From CAZEDU01 sp964511185 (GTDB lineage Bacteria > Myxococcota > Myxococcia > Myxococcales > Myxococcaceae), in NCBI GenBank assembly GCA_964511185.1, contig CAZEDU010000070.1, positions 1-26,779 on the forward strand: a DNA stretch of 26,779 nucleotides, written 5' to 3'. Numbering within the stretch: the first letter of the stretch is position 1; each line of letters opens with the position of its first letter. The translations under genes were made by a program, and so were the position numbers. The notes under the pieces are model-generated. The model was not told where the DNA came from. It searched no databases and saw only the letters and a program-made list of their open reading frames with translations. Positions 1-8,250 of the stretch are shown piece after piece.

Positions 1-1
1 C

Positions 2-1195
2 ATGGACCTGTCAACAGCGGGAGAGCGCCGGCTGCGCTCGATCCTCTGGAAAGCCCTCGAGAACTGTACCGAGCTTCCTCTTGAGGATGCCATCGAGCAG
101 GTCCTGCGGGGTGCGGCCGCGGACAAGACCCTCGAGCTGCTGCTCCGGCGCCACCGCCACCTGGCCCCTGACGAGAGGACGGTCGTCGCGGAGGTGCTCT
201 TCGGCATCGGCCTTTGGCGGCGGCGCATCGCGTGGGGCTTGGGAATCACCCCCTGGCAGTCCCTCGATGCCAAGCGGGCGCTCGAGGGGCTTCTGTGCTT
301 GGCGGGCCATGCCGCGCATCCCGACTGGCGGCCGGAGCTGCCGGACACGCTCGCCGACCGCCACTCGCTCCCGGACTGGCTCGCGCGTGAGATCACCGAC
401 GCCTTCGCGGATCAGGCCGACGCGTTCGCCGAAGCCCTCAACACCCCGGGCCCCATTGGCCTGCGCGCGAACACGCTCCAGACGAGCCGCGCCGCGCTGA
501 AAGAGCGCCTCGCCGCCGAGGGCATCGAAGCCCACGAGGGCCGCTGGGCCGCCGACGCGCTGATCATCGACACGCCGCGACCCAACATCCTCGGCTCCGC
601 ATCCCATCAACAAGGCCACTTCGAAGTGCAAGACGAAGGCAGCCAGCGCCTGGGCGAGCTCGTCGGCGCCAAACCCGGCGAACGCGTGCTCGACTTCTGC
701 GCGGGCGCCGGCGGCAAGACCTTGCAGCTCGGCGCGGCGATGAAGAACGAAGGTTCGCTCCACGCCTACGATGTGGACCACGCGCGCCTCGATCGGTTGC
801 GCGTTCGCGCCACGCGCGCGGGCCTGCGCCACCTCTCCATCCACGTCGACCCGCCGAGCCCTCCGCTCGACGCCGACCGCGTGCTGGTCGACGCGCCGTG
901 CTCCGAGCTGGGCGCGCTGCGCCGCGGTCCGGATCTCCGCTTTCGCCTCTCGCCGGAGCGCTTCATCGAGCTCCCGGCGCTGCAGCTCGACATCCTCGCC
1001 GCCGCCGCTCAGCACACCAAGCGCGGCGGCCGCCTGGTCTACGCGACGTGCACCTTCCGCCGAGCGGAGAACGACGACGTCGCGCGCGCCTTCGAAGCGC
1101 GCCACCCGGACTTCCATCGCGTCGAGCGCTTCACGTGCGCGCCACACGCCCACGGCACGGACGCGTTCTTCGCCGTGGTCTACGAGCGCCGCTGA
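2..1195 (+). CDS. RsmB/NOP-family SAM-dependent rRNA cytosine-C5 methyltransferase
   Basis: The 397-residue product carries the complete motif set of RNA m5C methyltransferases. The SAM-binding motif I is VLDFCAGAGGKT (residues 229-240). Motif IV, VDAPCSELG, has Cys300, and motif VI, LVYATCTF, has Cys350; these are the two cysteines used for product release and catalysis in the family. Residues 1-100 are helical and resemble the NusB-like RNA-binding domain of RsmB. The likely substrate is a cytosine in 16S rRNA, but the exact position cannot be read from the sequence. The ATG lies at the second base of the window, so an earlier start outside it cannot be excluded, although the length fits the family. 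The 3' end overlaps the convergent membrane-protein gene by 16 bp. Confidence 0.88.
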   Translation: MDLSTAGERRLRSILWKALENCTELPLEDAIEQVLRGAAADKTLELLLRRHRHLAPDERTVVAEVLFGIGLWRRRIAWGLGITPWQSLDAKRALEGLLCLAGHAAHPDWRPELPDTLADRHSLPDWLAREITDAFADQADAFAEALNTPGPIGLRANTLQTSRAALKERLAAEGIEAHEGRWAADALIIDTPRPNILGSASHQQGHFEVQDEGSQRLGELVGAKPGERVLDFCAGAGGKTLQLGAAMKNEGSLHAYDVDHARLDRLRVRATRAGLRHLSIHVDPPSPPLDADRVLVDAPCSELGALRRGPDLRFRLSPERFIELPALQLDILAAAAQHTKRGGRLVYATCTFRRAENDDVARAFEARHPDFHRVERFTCAPHAHGTDAFFAVVYERR

Positions 1196-1800
1196 GTGTC
1201 GTCCGGCCGATGCCCGGCCAACGCTTTCAGCTCGCGCTCGGTCTCCTCGAGCTGCTGCTCGCGCCGCTCCCGCATCAGCCGCTGGGCGCCGAACCGGTAG
1301 TAGCTCCAGAGGGCGAAGATGAGCACGACGCCAATGCTCGCCCACTTCAACGTCTGCGACGGGCCATCGAGCAGCTGATCCGGCGCCCAGCCTCGGTGCC
1401 GCACACCGACCACCAGAATCGGCTCGTTCGCGTCTTGAATCCGCCGCCATAGCACCGCCACCGCCTCGGCGCGGTTCTTGAGCTCTTGCGGTATCGGCCA
1501 GCCGCGCTCGACGAAGCGGTGATTGAGCGACTCCAAGTCGTCGTGCAGCGTCCGCACCTGCGGCATTCGCCGCGCGGCCTCGAGCAGATGCTCGTACGCC
1601 CGGACGAGCTGCTCCTTCGGCGCCTTGCGGCCATGATCCGCCCCGAGCAACTCGAGCGCCTGGTGGTAGTGCACCGCGGCCTGGTACTCGGGCGAGCCCC
1701 AGTGGCGCAGCGTGAGGTAGCCGTACACGGCGGCGACGTAGACGCCCAAGGCCATCAACAGGCCCCAGGGAAAAGGAAAGCGGGGAACGGCGCGCGCCAT
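1180..1800 (-). CDS. Small two-helix membrane protein of unknown function
   Basis: I do not recognise a family. The 206-residue product has a hydrophobic helix at about 10-31 and a second at about 151-171. A helical, TPR-like stretch (about 38-125) lies between them, and a charged, Glu/Arg-rich coiled tail (175-206) follows. Two membrane spans would place the middle domain on one side of the inner membrane, probably the periplasm, and both termini in the cytoplasm. The ATG at 1800 was chosen because the reading frame upstream of it is Arg-rich, lacks domain character and runs into the divergent promoter region. The stop lies inside the 3' end of the convergent methyltransferase gene. Codon use matches the neighbours, so this looks like a real gene, but no role can be proposed. 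Confidence 0.65.
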   Translation of the reverse strand: MARAVPRFPFPWGLLMALGVYVAAVYGYLTLRHWGSPEYQAAVHYHQALELLGADHGRKAPKEQLVRAYEHLLEAARRMPQVRTLHDDLESLNHRFVERGWPIPQELKNRAEAVAVLWRRIQDANEPILVVGVRHRGWAPDQLLDGPSQTLKWASIGVVLIFALWSYYRFGAQRLMRERREQQLEETERELKALAGHRPDDTQRRS

Positions 1801-1840
1801 CGGCCCGTCACCATAGGACCGTCGCGGGCCGTCCGCTACC

Positions 1841-1877
1841 ACCCGCCTCGTTGCTCGCCGAAACACCTGCCTCGTTG
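1841..1877. repeat. Pair of 13-bp direct repeats in a divergent intergenic region
   Basis: ACCCGCCTCGTTG (1841-1853) recurs as ACCTGCCTCGTTG (1865-1877), with 12 of 13 bases identical and starts 24 bp apart. It lies between the divergent membrane-protein and BNR-protein genes, just upstream of the plus-strand ATG at 1892. Two spaced copies in a divergent promoter region could be an operator, but no binding protein can be named and chance similarity in GC-rich DNA is possible. Confidence 0.35.
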
Positions 1878-1891
1878 TAAGCGTTGGCGCC

Positions 1892-3049
1892 ATGCCAAAG
1901 CGCACTCAGAAGAAACGGCCAGCCGCGCGACGCGTGCTCGTGATGGTCGCGACGCGCAAGGGCGCCTGGTTTTTTCACGGCGACACCAAGCGCAAGACTT
2001 GGAAGGTCGACGGCCCGCACTTCTTGGGCAACATCATCCACCACGTCGTGCTCGACCCGCGCGACGGCCGCACCCTGCTCGCCGCCGCGAGCACCGGCCA
2101 CCTGGGCCCGACGCTCTTTCGCTCCACCGACCGCGGCCGCACCTGGAAAGAAGCCGCGCGCCCCCCGGCCTTCACCCCATCGCCGGAAGGGCTCAAGAGC
2201 CGCAGCGTGGGCCACACCTTCTGGCTCACGCCCTGCCACGCCAACGAGCCGAACGCCTGGTACGCGGGCACCTCGCCGCAGGGGCTCTTCCGCTCCGACG
2301 ACGGCGGCGACACCTGGGAGCCGCTCCTGGGCCTCAACGACAACCCGCGGTACCGCGCGTGGATGGGCAGCGAACAAGACGGCACGCCCGACGGCCCCAA
2401 GCTGCACTCGGTGCTCGTTGATCCGCGCGACCCGGCCCACCTCTACATGGCGATGTCGAGCGGCGGCGTCCACGAGTCGCTCGACCAAGGCAAGACCTGG
2501 TCGCCCCTCATCGACGGCCTCGAGGTGGTCGAAGGCTTCGACCCCACCAACATCACCTTCCACGATCCGCACTGCGTGCGCTACTGCCCGACCAACCCCG
2601 ACCGGCTGTACCAACAGAACCACTGCGGCATCTATCGGCTCGACCGGCCGGGCAAGCGGTGGCAGCGCATCGGCAAGAACATGCCGCCCAAGGTCGGCGA
2701 CGTCGGCTTCCCCATGGTCGTGCACCCGCGCGATCCCGACACCGTCTGGGTGTTCCCGATGGACGGCCAGACGGTCTGGCCGCGCACGTGCCCGGACGGC
2801 GTGCCGGGCGTCTACGTCACGAGGAACGGCGGGCAGAAGTGGCAGCGCCTCGCCGCCGGCATGCCGGCGAAGCAAACCTGGTGGACGGTCAAGCGCCAAG
2901 CGATGACGCGCGACGCGCAGGACCCGGTCGGCCTGTACTTCGGCACCACCAGCGGCGAGCTGTGGATGAGCCGCGACGAAGGAAAGAAGTGGGCGCCGAT
3001 CGCGCGCCACCTGCCGGAGATCTACGCGGTGGAGGCCGCCGAGCTCTAA
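1892..3049 (+). CDS. BNR/sialidase-like beta-propeller repeat protein
   Basis: The 385-residue product contains at least five BNR-type repeats of the S-x-D-x-G-x-x-W kind: STDRGRTW, SDDGGDTW, SLDQGKTW, TRNGGQKW and SRDEGKKW. These mark the beta-hairpins of a sialidase/sortilin-like propeller. There is no signal peptide (the N-terminus is Lys/Arg-rich, then hydrophobic), so a cytoplasmic location is likely. I do not see the full arginine triad of true sialidases, so the common label 'glycosyl hydrolase' should be read as a fold name, not an activity. The stop codon directly abuts the ATG of the MoaD/ThiS-like gene (TAAATG), so the two are almost certainly co-transcribed. The start has no clear ribosome binding site; in-frame GTG or ATG codons about 15-18 residues in are alternatives. 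Confidence 0.82.
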   Translation: MPKRTQKKRPAARRVLVMVATRKGAWFFHGDTKRKTWKVDGPHFLGNIIHHVVLDPRDGRTLLAAASTGHLGPTLFRSTDRGRTWKEAARPPAFTPSPEGLKSRSVGHTFWLTPCHANEPNAWYAGTSPQGLFRSDDGGDTWEPLLGLNDNPRYRAWMGSEQDGTPDGPKLHSVLVDPRDPAHLYMAMSSGGVHESLDQGKTWSPLIDGLEVVEGFDPTNITFHDPHCVRYCPTNPDRLYQQNHCGIYRLDRPGKRWQRIGKNMPPKVGDVGFPMVVHPRDPDTVWVFPMDGQTVWPRTCPDGVPGVYVTRNGGQKWQRLAAGMPAKQTWWTVKRQAMTRDAQDPVGLYFGTTSGELWMSRDEGKKWAPIARHLPEIYAVEAAEL

Positions 3050-3307
3050 ATGAAGGTGCTGATCCCCAGCCCGCTCCTGCCGTACACGCGGCAGCAACAC
3101 GTCGAGGCCACCGGCGAGACGCTGGGCGCGCTGCTCGACGACCTCGACCGGCAATACCCGGGCCTCAAGTTCCGCATCGTCGATGAGCAGGCGCGCCTGC
3201 GGCCGCACATGCGCTTCTTCATCAACGGCGAGCAGGTGTTCGACTTGAACGAGCCGCTCACCGCGAGCGACTCGGTTCAGCTGGTGCAGGCGCTGAGCGG
3301 CGGTTAA
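3050..3307 (+). CDS. MoaD/ThiS-family ubiquitin-fold small sulfur-carrier-like protein
   Basis: This 85-residue protein has the size and layout of MoaD/ThiS beta-grasp proteins, including a central FFINGEQV strand-turn and the C-terminal Gly-Gly (residues 84-85). In this family an E1-like enzyme adenylates that Gly-Gly and turns it into a thiocarboxylate. Its ATG immediately follows the stop of the BNR-propeller gene. No MoaE, ThiG, MoeB or ThiF gene is in the window, so there is no evidence for molybdopterin or thiamine synthesis here; a partner role with the propeller protein is as likely. Its TAA overlaps the stop codon of the convergent NYN gene in the sequence GGTTAACC. Confidence 0.82.
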   Translation: MKVLIPSPLLPYTRQQHVEATGETLGALLDDLDRQYPGLKFRIVDEQARLRPHMRFFINGEQVFDLNEPLTASDSVQLVQALSGG

Positions 3308-4131
3308 CCCGGCTCGCCGTCGCCGCGCTCCACGCCGGCCTCGGCCTCGTCCTCGCCTTGATCCGCCGGCACGACGTACCACTGCCGGCCGCCCAGCTGG
3401 GTCCGCTTGAGCAGCCCTTCTTCCTCCATCGCCTGGAGCAAGCGAGAGAACGTCGAGAAGCCGTGGTCCCGCTCGTCGAAGTCGGGCTCCTTGCGCACCA
3501 TCGTCTCTTTGATAAGCGAGGGGTTGAGCGGATCGGTCGCGCGGGCGAGCAGCGCGGCGACCACCTCGCGCGCCAGCGGGGGAACCGTGCCCGACGGCCG
3601 CGGCCCGCCGCCGCGCCCCTTCTGCCGCCGGCCGCGCTCGCCTCGCTCCCGGCCTTCGCCGCCCCGCGCCCCTTGGCGGCCGGTCGGCAGGTAGATGAAC
3701 TCGTCGCACGCCCGCACGAAGAAAGGGCTCGTCGCCTCCTTCACCGCGAGTCCGATGACGCGCTTGTCGTTCTCGCGCAGCTTGTTCGCCAGCGGGCAGA
3801 AGTCGCTGTCTCCCGAGGCGATGACGAAGGTGTCGATGTGCTGCCGCGCGTAGTTGAGCTCGAGCGCGTCGATCACCAGCCGCATGTCGGCGCCGTTCTT
3901 GCCCGCCCGCGTCGACGGCGGCACGTCGACCAGCTCGACGCCGGCCTCGTGCAGCCCGGCCTTGGCCTCGCGGAAGCGCGACCAGTCGCAGTACGCGCGC
4001 CGGAAGATGACCTTCCCGCGCTCGAGCAGCAGGTCGAGCGCCGGCCTCAAGTCGAAGGTCTGAGCGCTGATGCCGGTGTTGGTGACCAGGTTTTCGAAGT
4101 CGATGAAAAGCGCGATGCGCCGTTCGGTCAT
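3304..4131 (-). CDS. NYN-domain (PIN-like) protein with C-terminal LOTUS/OST-HTH-like domain
   Basis: The 275-residue product begins with an NYN domain of the LabA/PIN-like nuclease group. The expected acidic residues are present: Asp11 in ALFIDFENL, Asp82 and Asp88 in ADMRLVIDAL, and Asp108/Asp110 in ASGDSDF. They would form a metal site for RNA cleavage. A Gly/Arg-rich linker (about 150-182) joins it to a winged-helix segment (about 185-255) resembling the LOTUS/OST-HTH fold, which binds RNA. The acidic tail is probably disordered. The ATG at 4131 was preferred because the upstream AAAGGGG lies 10 nt before it and only 1 nt before the alternative ATG at 4140. It is transcribed away from the LD-carboxypeptidase operon. 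The RNA target is unknown. Confidence 0.82.
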   Translation of the reverse strand: MTERRIALFIDFENLVTNTGISAQTFDLRPALDLLLERGKVIFRRAYCDWSRFREAKAGLHEAGVELVDVPPSTRAGKNGADMRLVIDALELNYARQHIDTFVIASGDSDFCPLANKLRENDKRVIGLAVKEATSPFFVRACDEFIYLPTGRQGARGGEGRERGERGRRQKGRGGGPRPSGTVPPLAREVVAALLARATDPLNPSLIKETMVRKEPDFDERDHGFSTFSRLLQAMEEEGLLKRTQLGGRQWYVVPADQGEDEAEAGVERGDGEPG

Positions 4132-4198
4132 TTGAGACATGCCCCTTTCATGACAGGTCTTGGGCTTTTGTGCAGCGAATGCGGGCCGGTGCGCTCCA

Positions 4199-5125
4199 AT
4201 GCTATGTAGAGAGCGAGTGTCCTTCGCTCGTCCACCAGCGCTTCGCCCCGGCGACAAAGTCGCCGTCGTGGCTCCGGCAGGTCCGTTCGACCGCCACAGC
4301 TTCGAGGCGGGGCTCTCGCTGATCCGCGCGCGCTACCAGCCCACCTTCGACGAGGGCATCTTCTCGCAGCACCGCTACCTGGCGGGCGACGACGCCCGGC
4401 GCTTGAGCGAGCTCCAGGCGGCGCTCGTCGACCCGACGGTGCGCGCGGTGTTCTGCGCCCGCGGCGGCTACGGCAGCATGCGGCTGCTCACGGCCGTCGA
4501 CTGGGCGCGCCTGCCGGCCAAGCCCGTGGCGGGCTTCTCGGACATCACGGCCATCCACCAGGCGCTCCAGGCCGCGGGCCGCATCAGCGTCCACGCGCCG
4601 GTGCTCACCCAGCTCGGCAAGCAGCCGCGCGAGGTGGTGGAGCGGCTCTACGCGCTGCTCGAGAGCGCCGGCCCGCCGCCCGCCTTGACTGGCCGTGCGG
4701 GCTTCGACGGCGTCGCCGAGGGACCGCTGCTGGGCGGGAACCTCTCGGTGCTGACCCGGCTCCTCGGCACGCCCTTCTGGCCCAAGCTCGATGGCGCGGT
4801 GCTCCTGCTCGAAGACGTGGGGGAGCGCCCCTACCGGCTGGACCGCATGTGGACGCACCTCAAGCTCGCCGGCGTGTTCCGGCAGATCCGCGGCATCGCG
4901 CTCGGCGAGTTCACCTCGTGTGAAGAGCCGGGCGGCCAGCCCACCAGCGACGAGGTGCTCGGCGAGCTCATCCAGTCGACGGGCTTGCCCTGCGTCCGCG
5001 CGCTCCCCATCGGCCACGGCACCATCAACCAACCGGTTCCACTCGGCGCGCGCGTTCGTCTGGACGGCGCGCGCGGCAGCCTGACGTTCCTCGAAGGGGC
5101 GGTGGCGGCGGTGGAGCAGGCGTGA
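4199..5125 (+). CDS. ldcA: LD-carboxypeptidase (peptidase family S66)
   Basis: Family S66 enzymes remove the terminal D-Ala from murein tetrapeptides in the cytoplasm, giving the tripeptide that Mpl reuses. The 308-residue product shows the expected catalytic triad: Ser114 in AGFSDIT, Glu205 in LLLEDVGE and His273 in PIGHGT. The CARGGYG segment (about 86-92) forms the oxyanion region. There is no signal peptide, as expected for a cytoplasmic recycling enzyme. The ATG at 4199 has no clear ribosome binding site; a GTG at 4217 preceded by AGAGAG is an equally possible start. The gene heads an operon whose third member is mpl, which strongly supports the recycling role. The next gene overlaps it by 4 bp (GTGA). 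Confidence 0.88.
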   Translation: MLCRERVSFARPPALRPGDKVAVVAPAGPFDRHSFEAGLSLIRARYQPTFDEGIFSQHRYLAGDDARRLSELQAALVDPTVRAVFCARGGYGSMRLLTAVDWARLPAKPVAGFSDITAIHQALQAAGRISVHAPVLTQLGKQPREVVERLYALLESAGPPPALTGRAGFDGVAEGPLLGGNLSVLTRLLGTPFWPKLDGAVLLLEDVGERPYRLDRMWTHLKLAGVFRQIRGIALGEFTSCEEPGGQPTSDEVLGELIQSTGLPCVRALPIGHGTINQPVPLGARVRLDGARGSLTFLEGAVAAVEQA

Positions 5126-6249
5126 GCCAGACGCCTTCAGCGCTGCTCGAGGCCGCCTTTCGCCAAGGGGCCTTCACCCACGCGTACGCCGTCGCGCTGC
5201 GCCGGGGAGCGTTGGCCTTCGAGTGCGGGGCGGGGGAGGGGAGCGCCTCGACGGTCTTCGACCTGGCGTCGATCACCAAGGCGATGTCGACCACCGCGGC
5301 CTTCATGGCGCTGTGGAGCGACGGGCTCGTCTCGCCGGCGCTCCCGGTGCAGTCGCTGTGGCCCGACACCGCGGCCGCGCGCGCGCGCATCACGTTGGGC
5401 GATTTGCTCGCGCACCGCTCGGGGCTGCCGCCGTACGTGCCGTACTTCGCCGAGGTGATGCGCCGCCGCCCGCGCCTGTTCGAGAAAGACTGCCCCGCCG
5501 CCGAGCGCGCCGCGGCGCGCGACGAGGTCATCGCGCAGGCGAAGACCACCGAGCCGTTCCAGCGCGTGGGCGAGGCCGCGGTCTACAGCGACGTGGGCTT
5601 CATCCTGTTGGGGGAGCTGCTCGCGCACGCCTCGGGGTTGCCGCTCGACGCGCTGTACGAGACGCGCGTGCGCGCCCCGATGGCGCTGGGCGCGCACTTT
5701 CGAAGGCTCTCGTCGCATCCTGCGGCCGAGCCTTTGGCGCCCACCTGGCACGAACGGCCCCGCCCGCGCGCGCCGGAGCAGACCATCGGGTGGGCGCCGC
5801 TGCCCGCGTACCCTTCGGCCCTCGGCGAGGTCGACGACGACAACGCCTGGACGATGGACGGCGTGGCGGGCCACGCGGGGCTGTTCGGCACCGCGCACGA
5901 CCTGGCGCGCTTCGGGCAGCGCGTGCTCGAGGAGCTGCACGGCGCCGGCCGGCTCGCCTCCGCCGAGCGCTGGGCCGAGGCGCTCACCGTCGACGCCACC
6001 ACCCGCGACAGCACCCGCACCTTGGGCTTCGACACGCCGAGCTCGGTGGGCTCGTCGGCCGGCGCGTGGTTCGGCCAGAGGCCGCCCGGCGCCTTCGGCC
6101 ATCTGGGCTTCACCGGCGTGAGCCTTTGGGTCGACCGCGCGGAGGAGCTGGTGGTCGCGCTCTGCACCAACGGGTGCAAGACCGACCGCGTCCGAAGCGG
6201 CATTCGCGAGCTGCGCGCCCGCTTTCACGACGCCGCGTTTCGGTCTTAG
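5122..6249 (+). CDS. Beta-lactamase-fold serine hydrolase (class C/AmpH-like family)
   Basis: The 375-residue product belongs to the broad beta-lactamase-related serine hydrolases. It has the SxxK nucleophile motif as Ser50-Ile-Thr-Lys53 and a tyrosine motif, Tyr155-Ser-Asp157. A C-terminal FGHLGFTG takes the place of the KTG/HTG box. No signal peptide is visible, so it is probably cytoplasmic, which is unusual for penicillin-binding relatives but fits its place between LD-carboxypeptidase and Mpl. A role in trimming recycled muropeptides is an inference from context; esterase or other peptidase activity is possible. It starts at a GTG overlapping the upstream stop, implying translational coupling. 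Confidence 0.82.
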   Translation: MSQTPSALLEAAFRQGAFTHAYAVALRRGALAFECGAGEGSASTVFDLASITKAMSTTAAFMALWSDGLVSPALPVQSLWPDTAAARARITLGDLLAHRSGLPPYVPYFAEVMRRRPRLFEKDCPAAERAAARDEVIAQAKTTEPFQRVGEAAVYSDVGFILLGELLAHASGLPLDALYETRVRAPMALGAHFRRLSSHPAAEPLAPTWHERPRPRAPEQTIGWAPLPAYPSALGEVDDDNAWTMDGVAGHAGLFGTAHDLARFGQRVLEELHGAGRLASAERWAEALTVDATTRDSTRTLGFDTPSSVGSSAGAWFGQRPPGAFGHLGFTGVSLWVDRAEELVVALCTNGCKTDRVRSGIRELRARFHDAAFRS

Positions 6250-6271
6250 CTGCGGCGAGGAAAAGAGAACC

Positions 6272-7729
6272 ATGGCTGACGATAACGGCAACGTCCTCGA
6301 CACCATCGACCCCCAGAGCGTCCGCCGCATCCACCTGGTCGGCGTCGCGGGCACCGGCATGGGCTCGTTCGCGGGCATGCTGAAGACGGCGGGCTACGAG
6401 GTCACGGGCAGCGACGAGAACGTCTACCCGCCGATGAGCGACATGCTGAAGGCCTGGGACATCCCCGCGCTCACGCCCTACCGGCCGGAGAACTTGGACA
6501 CCGCCCAGCCCGACCTGGTCATCATCGGCAACGTCATCCGCCGCGTGAACCTGGAGGCCACCGCGGTGCGCGAGCGGGCGCTGCGGCAGATGAGCTTCCC
6601 CGCCGCGCTCGGCGCCTTCTTCCTGAGCGGCCGCCACTCGGTCGTCGTCGCGGGCACCCACGGCAAGACCACCACCTCGGCGCTGATGGCCCACGTGCTG
6701 GTCGACGCCGGCAGGGACCCGAGCTTCCTGGTCGGCGGCGTCACCAAGAACTACTCGAGCAATTACCGGCTCGGCAAAGGCGCCCACTTCGTCGTCGAGG
6801 GCGACGAGTACGACACCGCTTACTTCGACAAGGGGCCCAAGTTCCTCCACTACCAGCCGCGCACCACCATCCTCACCAGCGTCGAGTTCGACCACGCCGA
6901 CATCTACAAGGACCTGGCGCACTACCAGGCCAGCTTCGAGGCGCTGGTGAAGCGGATCCCGGCCGACGGCCTGCTGGCGGTGAGCGCGGCCTACTTGAAC
7001 GCCCTCGAGCTCTCGCGCGCCTGCGCGGCCAAGGTCGTCACCTACTCGGGCAAGGAGGGCGTCCGCGCCGACTACGCGCCGAAGAACCTCTCCTTCGGAC
7101 CCGAAGGCGCGCGCTTCGAGGTGCTCGAGCGCGGCGAGCCGCTCGGCGAGGTGCTGCTGCCGCTCGGGGGCACGCACAACGTCGAGAACGCGCTCGGCGT
7201 GTACGCCGCCGCGCGCGGGCTGGGCTTGAGCTTCAACGAGGTCCGCCGCGGCTTCGCGTCGTTCGCGGGCGTCAAGCGCCGGCAAGAGGTGAGGGCGGAG
7301 CTCGGCGGGGTGGTGGTGATTGACGACTTCGCGCACCACCCCACGGCGGTGCGGGAGACCATCGCCGCGGTCGCCGGCCGCTACCCGGGCCGAAGGCTGT
7401 GGGCCATCTTCGAGCCGCGCTCCAACACGAGCCGCCGCAACATCCACCAGGAAGACTACGCGCGCGCCTTCACCGGCGCCGCGCGCGCGGTCATCAAGGT
7501 TCCCGAGCGGCACGACAAGGTCCCCGCCGGCGAGGAGCTCGACGTCCCCAAGCTGGTCGAGGCGCTGCGGGCGCAGGGCATCGACGCGAGCGGCGACACC
7601 GACGTCGGCAGACTGGTGCAGCAGGTGGCGCGCGGCTCCGCGCCTGGCGACGTGCTGCTGGTGATGAGCAACGGCGCCTTCGGCGGCTTCATCGACCAGT
7701 TGATCACCGCGCTGAAAGGAGGCGCGTGA
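6272..7729 (+). CDS. mpl: UDP-N-acetylmuramate:L-alanyl-gamma-D-glutamyl-meso-diaminopimelate ligase
   Basis: Mpl is a Mur-ligase relative that joins recycled murein tripeptide to UDP-MurNAc, bypassing MurC, MurD and MurE. The 485-residue product has an N-terminal UDP-binding Rossmann segment (HLVGVAGTGMG, 21-31) and the ATP loop AGTHGKTTT (127-135). It also has the Mur-ligase central signature VEGDEYDTAYFD and VEFDHADIY, and a C-terminal domain with IDDFAHHP and EPRSNTSR. The Mpl assignment rather than MurC rests on the DEYDTAYFDKGPKF region, typical of Mpl, and on the partner LD-carboxypeptidase. A strong GAGGAAAAG site (6257-6265) precedes the ATG by 6 nt. The stop overlaps the ATG of the thioredoxin-like gene by one base. 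Confidence 0.93.
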   Translation: MADDNGNVLDTIDPQSVRRIHLVGVAGTGMGSFAGMLKTAGYEVTGSDENVYPPMSDMLKAWDIPALTPYRPENLDTAQPDLVIIGNVIRRVNLEATAVRERALRQMSFPAALGAFFLSGRHSVVVAGTHGKTTTSALMAHVLVDAGRDPSFLVGGVTKNYSSNYRLGKGAHFVVEGDEYDTAYFDKGPKFLHYQPRTTILTSVEFDHADIYKDLAHYQASFEALVKRIPADGLLAVSAAYLNALELSRACAAKVVTYSGKEGVRADYAPKNLSFGPEGARFEVLERGEPLGEVLLPLGGTHNVENALGVYAAARGLGLSFNEVRRGFASFAGVKRRQEVRAELGGVVVIDDFAHHPTAVRETIAAVAGRYPGRRLWAIFEPRSNTSRRNIHQEDYARAFTGAARAVIKVPERHDKVPAGEELDVPKLVEALRAQGIDASGDTDVGRLVQQVARGSAPGDVLLVMSNGAFGGFIDQLITALKGGA

Positions 7730-8247
7730 TGCGCGCGGCGTTGCTCGTCTTCGTCCTCGGGCTCGCCGCTTCGAGCTGCGTGCGCGGTGAGCCACCCCTC
7801 TCGCTCACCGGGGCCGCCGTCGATGACGCGCCGCTGGAGCTGGTCTTGTCGAAGTACCCGTCGGGGGAGCCGCACGCGCTGTCGAGCGATCGCGGCTCGG
7901 TGGTGCTGCTCGACATCTGGGCGACCTGGTGCGAGCCCTGCAAAGAGGCGCTGCCGACTTACGAGCAGCTCGCCAAGCACTACGGCGCGCGCGGCCTCAA
8001 GGTCTACGCGGTGAACGTCGACGACGACCCGAAGGACATCGAGGCGTTTCTACGGGACGTCCGGGTGAACGTGCCGATTCTCGTCGACCGCAATGCCGCC
8101 CGCGTCGAGCAGAAGCTGAAGGTGCGGGTGATGCCGAGCACCTTCCTGCTCGACCGCAAGGGCCGCCTGCGCTTCACCCACGAAGGCTTCTCGGAAGACT
8201 TCCTGATGAAGTACCAGACGCAGATCGAACAGCTGTTGAGCGAGTAG
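7729..8247 (+). CDS. TlpA/ResA-type thioredoxin-fold protein, probable envelope-anchored
   Basis: The 172-residue protein is a membrane-attached thioredoxin of the TlpA family. The redox motif is ATWCEPC (Cys68 and Cys71), and the cis-proline loop appears as VRVMPSTF. The N-terminus is a hydrophobic export signal ending in AASSC, a weak lipobox, so it is either a lipoprotein or a secreted protein. Such proteins reduce or isomerise disulfides in the periplasm. The start is well supported by AAAGGAGG (7715-7722), 6 nt upstream. The ATG overlaps the mpl stop (TGATG), so it is the last gene of the recycling operon, although no functional link to murein recycling is evident. A hairpin follows its stop. 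Confidence 0.87.
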   Translation: MRAALLVFVLGLAASSCVRGEPPLSLTGAAVDDAPLELVLSKYPSGEPHALSSDRGSVVLLDIWATWCEPCKEALPTYEQLAKHYGARGLKVYAVNVDDDPKDIEAFLRDVRVNVPILVDRNAARVEQKLKVRVMPSTFLLDRKGRLRFTHEGFSEDFLMKYQTQIEQLLSE

Positions 8248-8250
8248 AAG

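Noticed and set aside
1892..3049. True sialidase
   Set aside because: BNR repeats are present but there is no export signal and no recognisable arginine triad with catalytic Asp/Tyr/Glu set.
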